Positions 45,640 to 56,454 of a stretch of 64,000 nt of DNA are shown here, in pieces. Below the pieces are notes generated by a model. The model worked only from the letters and a program-made list of their open reading frames with translations, had not been told where the DNA came from and ran no database searches. Source of the stretch: Diogma glabrata (taxonomy: Eukaryota; Arthropoda; Insecta; Diptera; Cylindrotomidae); the NCBI GenBank assembly GCA_963693315.1, contig OY856188.1, positions 266,099,114 to 266,163,113 on the forward strand, written 5' to 3'. Within the stretch, counting starts at the first letter, position 1, and each line of letters begins with the position of its first letter. The position numbers were made by a program, and so were the translations under genes.

Positions 45640-46230
45640 AACAACCAAAAGTATGTAATACAATGGTTGGTAATAGTTTTGTTGCATACATATACTTCCG
45701 GTTTGATCGAAAAAAACCCAATTCGAATGTATGATTTTTGATTTAGTGCATTGCCCTCTATTTGATCATTGACACAATTTGCTCGATTTAACCCAATATC
45801 ACGACATTTATTTGTACCCAAAAATAGTTTTATATGATTAAATGTCGCGTTAAACGTATGCCATTCCGGATGAATTAAATTATGTAGGTTTTCGAATATC
45901 GCTTATCTGGTGGTGATTGCGATGTAAGGCCGATTTTTTGCAGATGATGTCTGACCTCAGAATTTCTGGCACTAGAATATGATAAGTGATGAATGACAAC
46001 ATGGATTTTTCTGTAATATGTCGAATGTTCTAAGTAACGAAATCTAAGTGAAATAGTGGACGATTTGTTAGAGTTTTGGAGGAAATTGTTGTAAAAACTA
46101 GGAACTTAGAAATTTTATTTTCCAAAAAATAGCGAAAATATTTGATACCGAGATAAATTGCTAGGATATCATCTATACAGACAAAGACGACATTGAGTTC
46201 CTTTATTACTTCATAAATTAGCACTGTGCT
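45640..46230 (-). pseudogene. Gypsy-like RNase H and integrase relic
   Basis: On the minus strand, LAIYLGIKYFRYFLENK fits the RNase H segment of gypsy elements that contains the ExLAI-YxAxxxFR block, and LFHLDFVTQNIRHI fits the region just before the end of RNase H. In another frame ENLHNLIHPEWHTFNATFNH resembles the HHCC start of integrase, followed by NKCRDIGLNRANC. No LTRs were seen. Strongly decayed; assignment rests on the order of several weak matches. Confidence 0.5.
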
Positions 46231-46974
46231 AACATTTGGCGACTTTAACCAAACGATACTTGCAAGGAAAAATGTTATATATTGTAAATGGGATATTTAT
46301 TCGGGAAAGTAACAACGTTTAGCTGTCTATCTATATAGCCTCCATCAAGATCGCTAAAATTTGTTATTTTTTGTAAAATGTGTTGTGATCATTTTATATT
46401 TATGTGTTGTACTAAGATGGAATTAATACGATTATCTTTTATTATGACAATGACACAATGGAAAATTTTTAAATCCCAAAGTACATTGGTGACACATGTA
46501 TTGATTTATACAAGAATTTGTGGTTTGACTTAGTATTCACATACTAAGACTAAAAGTGTATAATGGTTTTCAAATAAAATTAGGGGAAATGAGATGTAAA
46601 TTATTTTATGTGTTCATGATTTAATTCTAATTATGTAGTTCAGTCGATTTGTGATTTTATTTCAAAATATTGAAAACTAAAATTTGAATCTTTTGATATT
46701 CATAAGTTGAGCTACAGATGTTGAATAATGAGCTCATATTGATTTCGGTAGCTTGTACAATATCGTTAAGTTATAATTTTGATCGAATGCTTCTGCTCAT
46801 AAGCTGGTGCATTGCATTGGAAACTATGTTGTCAAAGTTTAAACTACACAAAATTTAGTTGCTTAGAGTCAGAGAAAAGTTAGTGATAACTATATTTCTA
46901 TTTCGATAAAGGTTTACCCAAAACCTCCGATATTCTTCAAGCCTAATTCATTGACGCCATATTGACAAAACAAC

Positions 46975-47160
46975 GAACATTGCCATATGCAAAAAATTGG
47001 ATTAGTGTTTTTGATTAAATTTTTTGAATTTTTTTTATATGGAGTTTTATTTTTCTAGATGGCGTTATTGGCATCAAGGCGATTTTTTGAATTTTTTTTA
47101 TATTGAGTTCTAATTTCAAAATGGCGCTACAAGTTAACAATTTTTCCTGTGCTAAAAAAT
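46975..47160. repeat. Repeat shared with the interior of the TIR element at 22 kb
   Basis: GAACATTGCCAT, TTGGATTAGTGTTT, GGAGTTTTATTTTTC and TCAAAATGGCGCTACAAGTT occur in the same order at 22362-22540. Confidence 0.7.
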
Positions 47161-47232
47161 TAATCAGGCTTGCTTGTATAACGGTGAATTTGGTTTACCA
47201 GTTAGCCCAAAATCTCCTTTGATTACTTTTTG

Positions 47233-47590
47233 TCATGCGTATATTCTGTTTTTTATGTATATTTTTGAAAACTGAATAACTAAACAAAAAATCCTATCAC
47301 ATAGATTGGTCAATATTTCACGATAAGATTGAAGAAATAAAAATAAAATAAGAAAAAAACTAAAATTGGGTTGACGATAATCCAGCTGGAGGCACATTGT
47401 TTGATCATATGACGCACTATCTTCCTCAATAATTAAAATATAGAGATTATATGGAGGATCGTTTCTTCGAACAAGCAATAGCGTGGCATCATCAAGGCAT
47501 ATTCCATAACTAAGATTTGGGGTGCTACCGTTGACTGAATAGAGTATATCCAACGATATCTCACTGCAATTGCCAGGGGTATGTATCTCA
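47233..47590 (-). CDS. Unidentified coding-like segment, copy 1
   Basis: A minus-strand reading without stops contains PGNCSEISLDILYSVNGS, TPNLSYGICLDDATLLLV and ILIIEEDSASYDQTMCLQL, ending LDYRQPNF before a low-complexity tail. Composition looks like real protein, unlike most frames in the window. An AG acceptor-like site lies just upstream (near 47593). No ATG is obvious; the open frame proper starts at a TTG. It lies on the Fas1 strand within its largest intron. I do not recognise the family. A partial, stop-bearing second copy is at 60420-60515, so it may be an exon duplicated by a mobile element or a relic of an unknown repeat. Confidence 0.4.
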
Positions 47591-47599
47591 CGCTAGTTC

Positions 47600-48584
47600 A
47601 TATGTCAATCGCAGGAACTGGAGTACGCGAGGTTGTAATAACAGAACAAAGATAAAATTTTTTTAAAAATTACAAACCTACAAAAAGGTGTCGCCCTTCA
47701 TGCGTCCGTACTTTTATAAGACTTAAAAGCCGCTCAAAAAAATGTCGCATTTTGGTTTTCGTACTTCACCATATCAACTGTATCGAAACACTCTGAATAC
47801 CTACAATGGTATAGATTTTAAAATAATACTTGTTTTTATTTTTTTTTTACGATTAACAAGATACGTTAACACAATTTAGTTCAGGTTATAAAATTTGTCA
47901 CCTAATGCATTAACCCACGTACGCATAGAAAATATTTCCCAAAATTTTTTTACATCTTCATGTTCACATTAAATATATAATTTTTATAAAAAGGAAAAAC
48001 TTATATGAAGATATTAAAAAGCCTTTTCAAAATTAATGTATGTCCTTTTTACTTAATAAGTAATCCTACGTTTTTTTTTTGCAAAAATAATAAGAAATTT
48101 TCTTCACCATTTAACTCTTCGGCTTTTGGTTGATTTATAGTTGGTTTGAAAATTTTATGTGTATCAAGGGACCTAGATTAGGAATATAACTTTAAATAAT
48201 TGAACGAATAAAGATAAAAACACATTTGTATATGCAAAATATCTTAAGGATCATTTGAATTTATTGTTGGATTTGGATATATTCATACATCCTCACATGC
48301 ACAGTTTAAAACGCACTAAGTTTGGTTCAATTATACAAATTGCATAATGTTTTACAATTTTAATAACCGATTTCGTTCGATGAAATCAAACACCGTAATT
48401 TGACGCCAGATAAAATCAGCAAATCGACAATAAAAGCATAAGACAAGGTATGACTGTTTTTTTGTGAAAATAGAAAATCTCAAATCCAAACAATCAGTTC
48501 TCGTGCAAATCTAGATAATGTATAAAAGTTTAACGAAAATAACTGCTTAAAAGGATATAGTGTGAAATCCAACATAAAACGTCG
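47600..48584. other. AT-rich intron DNA
   Basis: No gene, repeat or motif recognised. Confidence 0.45.
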
Positions 48585-49600
48585 GACAAGTGCGAATAAA
48601 ATTCGCTCGCCAAGGGTTCTGTGAATGTAAAAGAACACAATATCAAAAATAAATGACATAAAGTTATGTTGTAAAGTCTTTATATCGCCAGACTATGGAC
48701 GCATAACAGAATAAATATTTAATCGTAGACGTCACATTTTTTAGAATAACTCAAAAACTTTGCACCACAAAATTCTAAAAAAAGTTGCAATGGTTCTTAA
48801 ATTCGGTGCTATTTCAAATGACACCACACTCGCTTGGGTTTTTTTCACCCTTCCCCACCCCAATCCCTTAAAAGTACAAAAATATAATTATTTGAAACTT
48901 CGCTATAATTTTCGTTCAGAGTTTATCAAACTTCCTGTCTCTGTGAATTTTTTCAAATTTTTCTGTTAATTAAGCTCGAAATGCAAGGGGGGGACCAACT
49001 TTTTGTGTCACTTTTTTGACAATAATTCAAAAACTTTGCATTACAAAATAATTCTAAAATAAATGGCAATGTTTCTAAAATCAAGTTCTCTTTCAAATGA
49101 AACCCCACTTGAACTGGTTCTAAATGATGTTTTTACCCCTTATCGTTCCCGCCCTTTTAATTAATTTTCATTAAAAATCTCCTCATTATCATTCCAAATA
49201 TATTTCAAGATTTTCGATGAAATAGGATCGGAGTTAATCGGGGCAATAAAACATAGAGAGAACGTCATTTTTCAGAATTATACAAAAAATGGTGAGGTGT
49301 AAAATTCCAAAATACATTTTTAGGGAATGCTGAAATGAAGCCCTTTCATATGATACCCTACTCGTCTCGATAAAAAAATGTATGTTCTCAAAGGCTTTAC
49401 ATCGTACCTCTGTAAAACAAACGAACACAACTTTATTTATTTTTTAACCCGCCATCTTGTGTGGGTAGGTTAGTTTTATAAGCACCTCAAATTTTAAGTT
49501 GTATCAGATTAATGGTTCACGAGATAATCGAAATAATGTGAAAAACACGTTGTACTGTCACCAATAGTGTTCCGTATAAAAAACGGAACCCTAAAAATCT
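48585..49600 (+). repeat. About 1-kb insect-type dispersed repeat
   Basis: It starts GTCGGACAAGTGCGAATAAA, continues CGCCAAGGGTTCTGTGAATG, and ends AAAAACGGAACCCTAAAAAT. A start like GTCGGACAAGTGCGAG...AGGGTTCCGTA with an end like ACGGAACCCTAAA is a dispersed repeat I recall from many insect genomes. The interior holds at least two units around ACTTTGCA-ACAAAATTCTAAA and TTTCAAATGA-ACC, spaced about 270 bp apart. Partial copies lie at 40501-40595 and 42600-42790. Not protein-coding. Confidence 0.65.
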
Positions 49601-50725
49601 CGTCTCGATTTAGAGGCGAATATACAGTTGGAGGTTAGTGAAATTACAATTGACTATTATTATGACAACATCCATGTTGAGTAGGATTTATTCGTTCGAG
49701 CATTTTATCTTTTAAGGGCTAAGTATTTATAAAAATATGAGTGATTTTTTACAGTTTGTATAAGAATTATGATTCACTAGAATAAAATCGGATAGATTTA
49801 TTTAATCAATATTTGATTTTAAAAGCGAAAAACCTACCAAAAAACTTTTCCTCAATTCCGAACCAAAATTTAGACAAACATTCTTCGGAATGTTTTTATT
49901 AACCATTTTACTCACTCGAACAGTGAAGAAATGAAAAGTTTGTTACACAATTTCAGGTTTGTTCTGGATAATTTTTTTTGTCTTATTTTTACTCTATAGT
50001 GAACTCTATCGGTAGATCACAATATATTAGGAATTGAATACTAATGAGTTCAATAGAGTAAAAATAAGACAAAAACGAAATGCACTATGGATCATATAAG
50101 ATTGTGCAAAACAGAAATTCTCCACCAAACTTTTTATCACGTCGCTACCTAGTCGCGATGATTCGAATCTTTGTCCAAACAGGAATTTATATACAGTTGA
50201 ATATAGTTTTTTAGCGTTTGAGAGTAAATTTACCTAAATAAATATAATCAACTAGTGCGCAGGTACACCTAAATTAAAAATACACACCTTATCATACATC
50301 ATCGTTAATTAATTTATTTTATGTTCAAAACCAAAACAGAACCTGTTATAGTTTGTACTATAATCCAGTGTTTTTGTTGGTTTTAATTTGTTTAACGGTT
50401 TTTTGACAATTTTTGCTTTGGTTCATTAACTTGTCAAGACTGATTGGGTTTAAGAGATTTCTTTAGCAGTTTTCATAACAATCAAGTACGTAGTAAAACC
50501 TTCTTCGAAGAATATAAAACAATTGATAGTCAAACAAAACTAGTATAACCTAAAACTTTTCTTTTTCTATTAGATCAATATAACATACAATATATGACCT
50601 AGATACCCATAGTAATATAGATTAAAATCAACCTTAAAAAAAAAACATATAACTTTTTATTATATAAAAAAAAAACAATTGTAGAGTTGTTTTTCCTTTA
50701 TTAAAGGAAAATCAATAAAAAAGTC
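49601..50725. other. Intron DNA with one hairpin
   Basis: AT-rich. The only structure seen is the hairpin at 49979-50071. Confidence 0.5.
49979..50071. repeat. Hairpin with about 26-bp arms
   Basis: TGTCTTATTTTTACTCTATA-GTGAACTC (49979-50006) pairs with GAGTTCAATAGAGTAAAAAT-AAGACA (50046-50071), leaving a loop of about 40 bases. Confidence 0.8.
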
Positions 50726-51825
50726 CAAGCGGCACGTATATCCGCTAGAAATAGGTAGATTTCGGAACCAGACAGCTTTGTGTACAAATAGAATTAAATG
50801 GGTCAGATTAGTTTAAATAAAAAATTTAAGTAGAAACAGAATAATCCAAAAAATTTATCAAACCAAACTAAATACATTAACGGAAACTACTTTATCAATG
50901 CGATTTCGGAACAGTTTTATTTAATTTGGTTAAAACTACTTTTAGTAACATATTAAATCCACCAAAGAGCAAATAAACGTTCTCACAACGTCAACGTACA
51001 ACACCACCATACATAATTTATAATCTAAAATTGTCAAACAACTTTTACACTTCAAATAATTCAAATATCTACAATTTAGGAAAACTTTTGTAAATGTGTA
51101 ATCAATATGCATATATTTATTTCAACTAACCTACTTCCAAATATGTATTCCAAATTTCCGACGAAAATATTCCTTAATTTAAAACAATAATGACTCAGGT
51201 TTGTTTTAATTTTTTTTTTTAATTTTTGCAAAGAAAAATAAAAACTCCAAAACAAGAAACAAAAGAAAATTTATTTAATATTTCTATGGGATATTTTTTT
51301 ATTTTATGGAAGTTGTTGTAATTGAATGGCTTGTATTAGGTATAATGCTAATTACATTGAAACCTCTTGGGTTAGAAAACTGAAAATCTCTGAGGTTATA
51401 GTTGAAAAGTTTATGTAAAAGCTAGTATGAGTTTAAATAACATAAAAAATGAGGAAGGCATAGCCGTTTGCGTTTGTTTTCGTTTTAACAGCCCCGGTGT
51501 CTCAACCTCTTGAGCTACTTCTTTTTTTAAATTTTGGAAAGATTTATGTTCTATCTAACGTGTGCAATAGTATATTACATATCTAGAGTTGTAAATAGCA
51601 TTTTACATGCGAGTGAAAATATTGCGCACCAGATGCGTCGAGTGTAGTATCTTCACGAGCATGGAAAATGCTTTACAACTCGAGATTTGTTATATACTTT
51701 TTCTACGACTTTGTTTTAATGCCCAAACGCATATAATTACTTGAAAAAATGAACTACTAATTATAAATTAAATGCAAATAGTTGACAAATTGTGGTAGGC
51801 TTTGCATTATTCTGTGTCAAAATGA

Positions 51826-52119
51826 ATGAACATCGCTCAAGCTGGACTTGAAGCAATGGTAAGTGTTACAGTTGATTATGACATCTCAGTGACGTCGAAA
51901 GATGGAGCTGAAGATTGTAAAATGGTAGTGGATGGTGAGAGTAAATCCTCAAATCAGAATACAAATCAGGTCAAACAAGACCATTTGTCATGTAAGGGAG
52001 GGTCCTACAATCTAGTTGGGGCCGAGACGGTGACGTCTTTTCCCGAAGCTGAAGCGGTGCCTGCTTTATTTGGAGGTCCATCCCCTGTATACAGCACGAC
52101 GACAAAGTCTAACGACTAA
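51826..52119 (+). pseudogene. LINE ORF1-like fragment
   Basis: A 97-residue frame in the position of ORF1, rich in Ser, Val, Asp and Glu, with no recognisable nucleic-acid-binding motif. The tail of a shifted frame overlaps the start of ORF2 (about 52181). Assignment is by position. Confidence 0.4.
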
Positions 52120-52180
52120 GCTGAAGTGCAGGTGTTGGTTTTCATTTTGTTTCTGGTTTTCTCTTTTTAGTCTATCTGAT

Positions 52181-53334
52181 CTGATGGGTAGCTTAAAAAT
52201 AGTACAAATAAACTTGCAGCATAACAAGTCTGCTTCCGATGAATTGTGTCAAGCAATTGTTATGCAGCATACAAATATAGTTCTGATTCAGGAACCGTGG
52301 GTCAATAAAAATCATATACTGGGCTTGAATTGTAAATAGGCAGGGCGTTTGTCGGTACAGTTACAGAGAATCCTCGTTCGTGCGTTTACTTTTCGAACGA
52401 CATTATTGGTATCCTTATACTTCAATGCAGTGGCAAAGATGCTGTTGCTGTTAAAATTACGGTAAAGATCGAGGGTTTTGATACCGACGTAGTCATCGCT
52501 TCCTTATATTTACCGTACGATGGTACCATTCCAACCCAAGAACTCGTTAAAGTGGTGGAATTCTGCAGAAACAAGAACCTGCCTTTGATCCTTGGGTGCG
52601 ATGCAAATGCGCATCATGGAATTTGGGGCAGTTCAGATAATAACAGAAGGGGAAAAGACCTCGTTGAATTTCTTCATGGTACAGATCTAGAAATTCTAAA
52701 TAAGGGGAATGCTCCAACTTTTACAAATGCAATTAGGAAGGAAGGAATTGACATCACCCTCACTAGCCTAGTTTTAGTGAAAAGGGTTCGAAATTGGAGA
52801 GTATCGCAAGATATTCTCACCACAGACCACAAGTGCATAAATTTTGAACTTATGGTCGACACATTGGTAAAAGAAAGTTTTAGGAATCCCAAATCAACTG
52901 ATTGGGATATGTACAGATCACTTCTTAGCCAAATGTTTCTGGACGTTGATCCATCGATAAACTGTATACAAGACATTGATAATGTTGCATACCGTATTCA
53001 AGAGTGTATGGTCAAGGCTTTTGAAGAATCTTGTCCACTCAGGGCGTTCAATTATGAATTAAACTCACCCTGGTGGAACAGAAAACTTAGAAAGCAGAGA
53101 TCTACAGTCAGGAAACTTTTAATAATAGCCAAGCGAACAAATAATACCGATGACTGGAGCGCTTACTGTACTAGTCGGAGGGAATATAAATACAGTATCC
53201 GGGGTGCTAGAGAGATTGTTTGGAAGATGTTCTGTGAGTCAACTGAGAGCTATCCTGTGGCAACAAGGCTTCATAGAGCACTCTCAAACGAACCCAAATA
53301 CCAACCAGGCTTACTGCTTATGCCAACTATATAG
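52181..53334 (+). pseudogene. LINE endonuclease (EEP) domain and linker
   Basis: LKIVQINLQHNKSASDELCQ and VLIQEPWV open the apurinic-endonuclease-like domain. One frameshift falls at about 52338; the frame is then open for about 330 residues. ILGCDANAHHGIWGS carries the catalytic D-x-N/A-H block, TFTNAIRKEGIDITL is typical, and TTDHKCINFEL is the SDH motif with T for S. The linker follows with SPWWNRKLRKQRS and YPVATRLHRALSNE. This enzyme would nick the target to prime reverse transcription, and its key residues look intact. Confidence 0.88.
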
Positions 53335-53650
53335 GGAATCTGTGGAAGAAAAGGTACATCATCTGCTTTGTACACATTTCCCAGGCAGCCGTTCCACTGC
53401 TGGTTTGAAGGCACAACCTAGGGTTTCTCCAAATAAAGAGAGCTGGATCTTGGCTGGAAATGTGGTGAACATCAGATCTCTGAGATGGGCCATAGATTCC
53501 TTCAACCCGTTCAAATCGCCGGGTCCTGATGGAATCTATCCACACATGCTACAGAATAATGTAGATGGCCTCATCGAATCATTGCATAATATTTATAAAG
53601 GATATGGATATATCCCAAGCATATGGGTATATCCCAGAAGCGTGGCATAG
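53330..53650 (+). pseudogene. LINE reverse transcriptase stump
   Basis: After a frameshift, YRESVEEKVHHLLCTHFPGS and FNPFKSPGPDGIYPHML are the blocks just before and at the beginning of RT. The reading ends at GYGYIPSIW. The catalytic palm that should follow is absent. At 53609 and 53628 the phrase TATATCCCA occurs as a 19-bp tandem duplication across the deletion point. Confidence 0.85.
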
Positions 53651-54320
53651 TGAGTATGCAGATATGCATAGTGACGTCATGACCAAAGTATATAACTTTG
53701 AGAAGCCCGCTGAACTGATCATCTCTTCTAGAGAGGAATGTGAGGGATCTTGGTCTGACTGGTCTTCCAGCCAGATCTACGTCTTCTATACGGATGGCTC
53801 ACTGTTAAATGGAAGTGCAGGAGCTGGGGTATACTTAGAATTAAATAATTTAGCAATAAGTAGCAATAAATTTTCGCTCGGACGGTTTTGTACAGTCCTC
53901 CAAGCGGAGGTGTATGCTATCATTGAATGCACACACGTAATAACACGTTTGCGTCTGCAGGGTAAACAAATTTGCATTTGTTCGGATAGCCAAACAGCTA
54001 TCAAAGCACTTGTAAGCCCAGAGACTACTTCTAAACTCTTCAATGAGTGTAGAAAAAACCTCCGTAGGATAGCGCGACTCAACAAAATCACGCTGCGTTG
54101 GGTTTCAGGTCATAGTGGCATTCCGGGCAACGTAAAAGCTGATGAACTTGCAAGGGCGGGAGCGGCCATGGAATTTTCTGGGCCAGAACCCGCCTTAGGG
54201 TTCTCCAAAAAGTTTGCCTTGGCATTATTAAAGGATGATGCGGACCTTAAGATGAATGCTCTGTGGAATGCGTCATCAACAGGCAGACAAAGTAAGAGTT
54301 TTTTTTGGCATTTCAGATAA
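53565..54320 (+). CDS. LINE RNase H domain, catalytic residues intact
   Basis: A 251-residue frame. After the deletion joint (YIPEAWHSEYADM), RNase H begins at VFYTDGSLLNGSAGAGVYL with the first aspartate, followed by VLQAEVYAIIEC with the glutamate, ICICSDSQTAIKALVS with the second aspartate, and WVSGHSGIPGNVKADELARA with the histidine and final aspartate. This removes the RNA strand after first-strand synthesis. The element cannot mobilise itself because RT is deleted. Confidence 0.88.
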   Translation: MASSNHCIIFIKDMDISQAYGYIPEAWHSEYADMHSDVMTKVYNFEKPAELIISSREECEGSWSDWSSSQIYVFYTDGSLLNGSAGAGVYLELNNLAISSNKFSLGRFCTVLQAEVYAIIECTHVITRLRLQGKQICICSDSQTAIKALVSPETTSKLFNECRKNLRRIARLNKITLRWVSGHSGIPGNVKADELARAGAAMEFSGPEPALGFSKKFALALLKDDADLKMNALWNASSTGRQSKSFFWHFR

Positions 54321-54329
54321 AAATGTTAA

Positions 54330-54621
54330 TTTTCTTTTAAGCTTGAAGAGGAAAACTCTTAGCCCTGTAATCGGTGTCCTAACAGGACATGGACATTTAA
54401 ATAAACATCTCTTCACGATGGGACTTATAGATAGTCCTATCTGTGGATGTTGTCTTGAAGAGAAGGAGGACTCTGAGCACTTTTTGTGTGTATGTCCGGC
54501 CTTCTCTAATGTTAGAGCTAGGATTTTTGGCTCTGATACTGTAAAGGCCAGCACCATAAAACTGTCGCCAATACAGTCGGTCTTGGATTTCATTAACCAG
54601 ACAGAAAGGTTTGTGGAATAG
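54330..54621 (+). pseudogene. LINE ORF2 C-terminus with zinc-binding cysteines
   Basis: Starts in another frame than RNase H (frameshift near 54300). LTGHGHLNKHLFTMGLIDSP is followed by CGCCLEEKEDSEHFLCVC, the C-C-H-C arrangement found at the end of ORF2 in this LINE group. Confidence 0.8.
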
Positions 54622-54872
54622 TTGCTATGAGGCCAAACTCGGACATGGCGCTATGGACCGAAGAGTCTGCGTGCCAGGACAAGTTCCACCTCGCGCAACC
54701 TGTCCACCCCCTTCTATCTAAGTATCTAACCTGTACCCGGCTATGGCCAGTTAACGAACTTGTCTAAGAGATTTTTTGCCGCAGCGTATACAGAAAAAAT
54801 TTTCGGTGTAGGTCAAGAAATGCGATCGTGAGAGTGCCGGTAGATTCCGTTATAACTCATATCGCTATATAT

Positions 54873-56330
54873 GGGGCATTCCACGTGAAGTGGGACGACC
54901 AAAAATTTGTTTTTGCCCAAATTTTGGGAATTGATAGTACTCCATTAGAAAACGATTTCGTAATTTTTTTAGATTTTTCGGCCAACCCCTTTGCCATCGG
55001 TGACGGTCACAAATTTGAATTTTTTTCGTGAACGACGAACGTCTTTATTTTGTAGGCAGTTTAACGCGTATACAAATTTTTTAGAAATATATTAGTTCGT
55101 TAGAATTGTTTCCGTAGAATACGATAAAAATATTAAAAAAATTTTTGAGGGTAGTTTTCTCCCTTATTTTGAGGTTTTAAAGTTTAAAATCATTTTTTCG
55201 GATTGTATGATACTTTTTTTAAAAAATTTTTTTGGTAAATATATAGAATTCTTCCGTCACTTCCAATGACCTTGAAAATGGAGTATGTTGTACAGCTTTT
55301 TATACTGAACAACAATATATATGTATATAGGGCGCGGAAAACATTACTTGATAGACATTTTTATGGTGAAATTATCAATCATCTGATAGATTATTATTAT
55401 CTGAAAGATTTTAGACGAAGATTTTGATCGAAGATCAATAGCACCCCCCCTCCCAATTACCATTTTTTTTTAAATTTAGTTTGAAATATGCATTTTCAAA
55501 TAATTTTTATCGCGTGATGGAAGTAGTATCGATGTGAGCGCTAGAGGGCACTGAATATAAAAAAACAAGGTTTTCACGTAGTTCTAAAACTTTATGAATT
55601 TTTTACTCGGAAATAGCTCCATGTAGGAAGATTTTGTACATAACAATTTTAATTTAAAATTTTACGTAGATTACGAATACATTTTTCGATTTTCAAAAAT
55701 CATCAATTTCAAAAATATTAGCCGCCATATTGGTGCCGCCATTTTGAATTTTAATAATTTGACCCTGAATTTGAATTTTATTACTATGACTCTATAATAC
55801 ATTCTTTGAATTTTAATTTTCATTTTATAGCAAAAGATATAGCGTGAAAACTGGTTTTTGGGTGGTTTTTAACTTTCAGCGCCCTCTAGCGCTCACATCG
55901 ATACTACTTCCATCACGCGATAAAAATTATTTGAAAGTGCATATTTCAAACTAAATTTTAAAAAAAAAAATTTAAAAAAAAAACGTGTCATACAATCCGA
56001 AAAAATGATTTTAATCTTTAAAACCTCAAAATAAGGGAAAAAACTACCCTCAAAAATTTTTTTAATATTTTTATCGTCTTCTACGGAAACAAACAATTCT
56101 AACGAACTAATATAGTTCTAAAAAATTTGTATACGCGTTAAACTGCCTACAAAATAAAGACGTTTGTCGTTCACGAAAAAAATTCAAATTTGTGACCGTC
56201 ACCGATGGCAAAGGGGCTGGCCAAAAAATCTAAAAAAAATTACGAAATCGTTTTCTAATGGAGTACTATCAATTCCCAAAATTTGGGCAAAAACAAATTT
56301 TTGGTCGTCCCACTTCAGGTGGAATGTCCC
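54873..56330. mobile_element. Inverted-repeat (foldback) element with arms near 450-670 bp
   Basis: Ends are GGGGCATTCCACGTGAAGTG and CACTTCAGGTGGAATGTCCC. The left arm extends to about 55545 and the right arm from about 55880. Both contain the CCATCGGTGACGGTCACAAA block and GATGGAAGTAGTATCGATGT in opposite directions. The left arm carries an extra segment (about 55232-55465) absent from the right arm. The central spacer is about 335 bp, with no transposase frame. The flanks are TATAT and ATATAT, within a TA run of the host repeat. Superfamily not assigned. Confidence 0.88.
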
Positions 56331-56454
56331 ATATATATATAAATTTTTTTTTGTTTTTCCGTCTCCGCTTATCATACATAGTCGTTTGGCACGATTTTTA
56401 TATGAAATCTACCTAAAAGATAAATTCTCACAATAATACGAAATCTTAACTTAC

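Larger units (their letters stand above)
51790..54730 (+). mobile_element. LINE with RT core deleted, RNase H retained
   Basis: Less AT-rich than its surroundings. The order is ORF1-like frame, endonuclease, start of RT, RNase H, zinc-knuckle-like C-terminus, then a 3' tail also found antisense at 11043-11140. A C-terminal RNase H points to the LOA, I or R1-related groups. The RT palm is deleted at 53609-53646. No poly(A) tail is visible; the end near 54730 runs directly into the satellite family. Confidence 0.88.
50726..56416 (+). repeat. Satellite-bearing repeat family, copy 2, doubly interrupted
   Basis: The left end (AAAAAGTCCAAGCGGCACG, the hairpin, TAGGTAGATTTCG) matches 13605 onward. 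The right part (54750-54872 and 56331-56416) matches 14880-15142: GAGAGTGCCGGT, CGTTATA-CTCATATCG, the TA run, CCGCTTATCATA-ATAGTCGT and ATATGAAATCTACCTAAAA. A LINE replaces most of the middle, and an inverted-repeat element interrupts the TA run. About 47 bp around 56391 are missing compared with copy 1. Confidence 0.75.

Noticed and set aside
54828..55031. 67-residue frame starting MRVPVDSVITHIAIYG
   Set aside because: It crosses the border between the satellite family and the foldback element.
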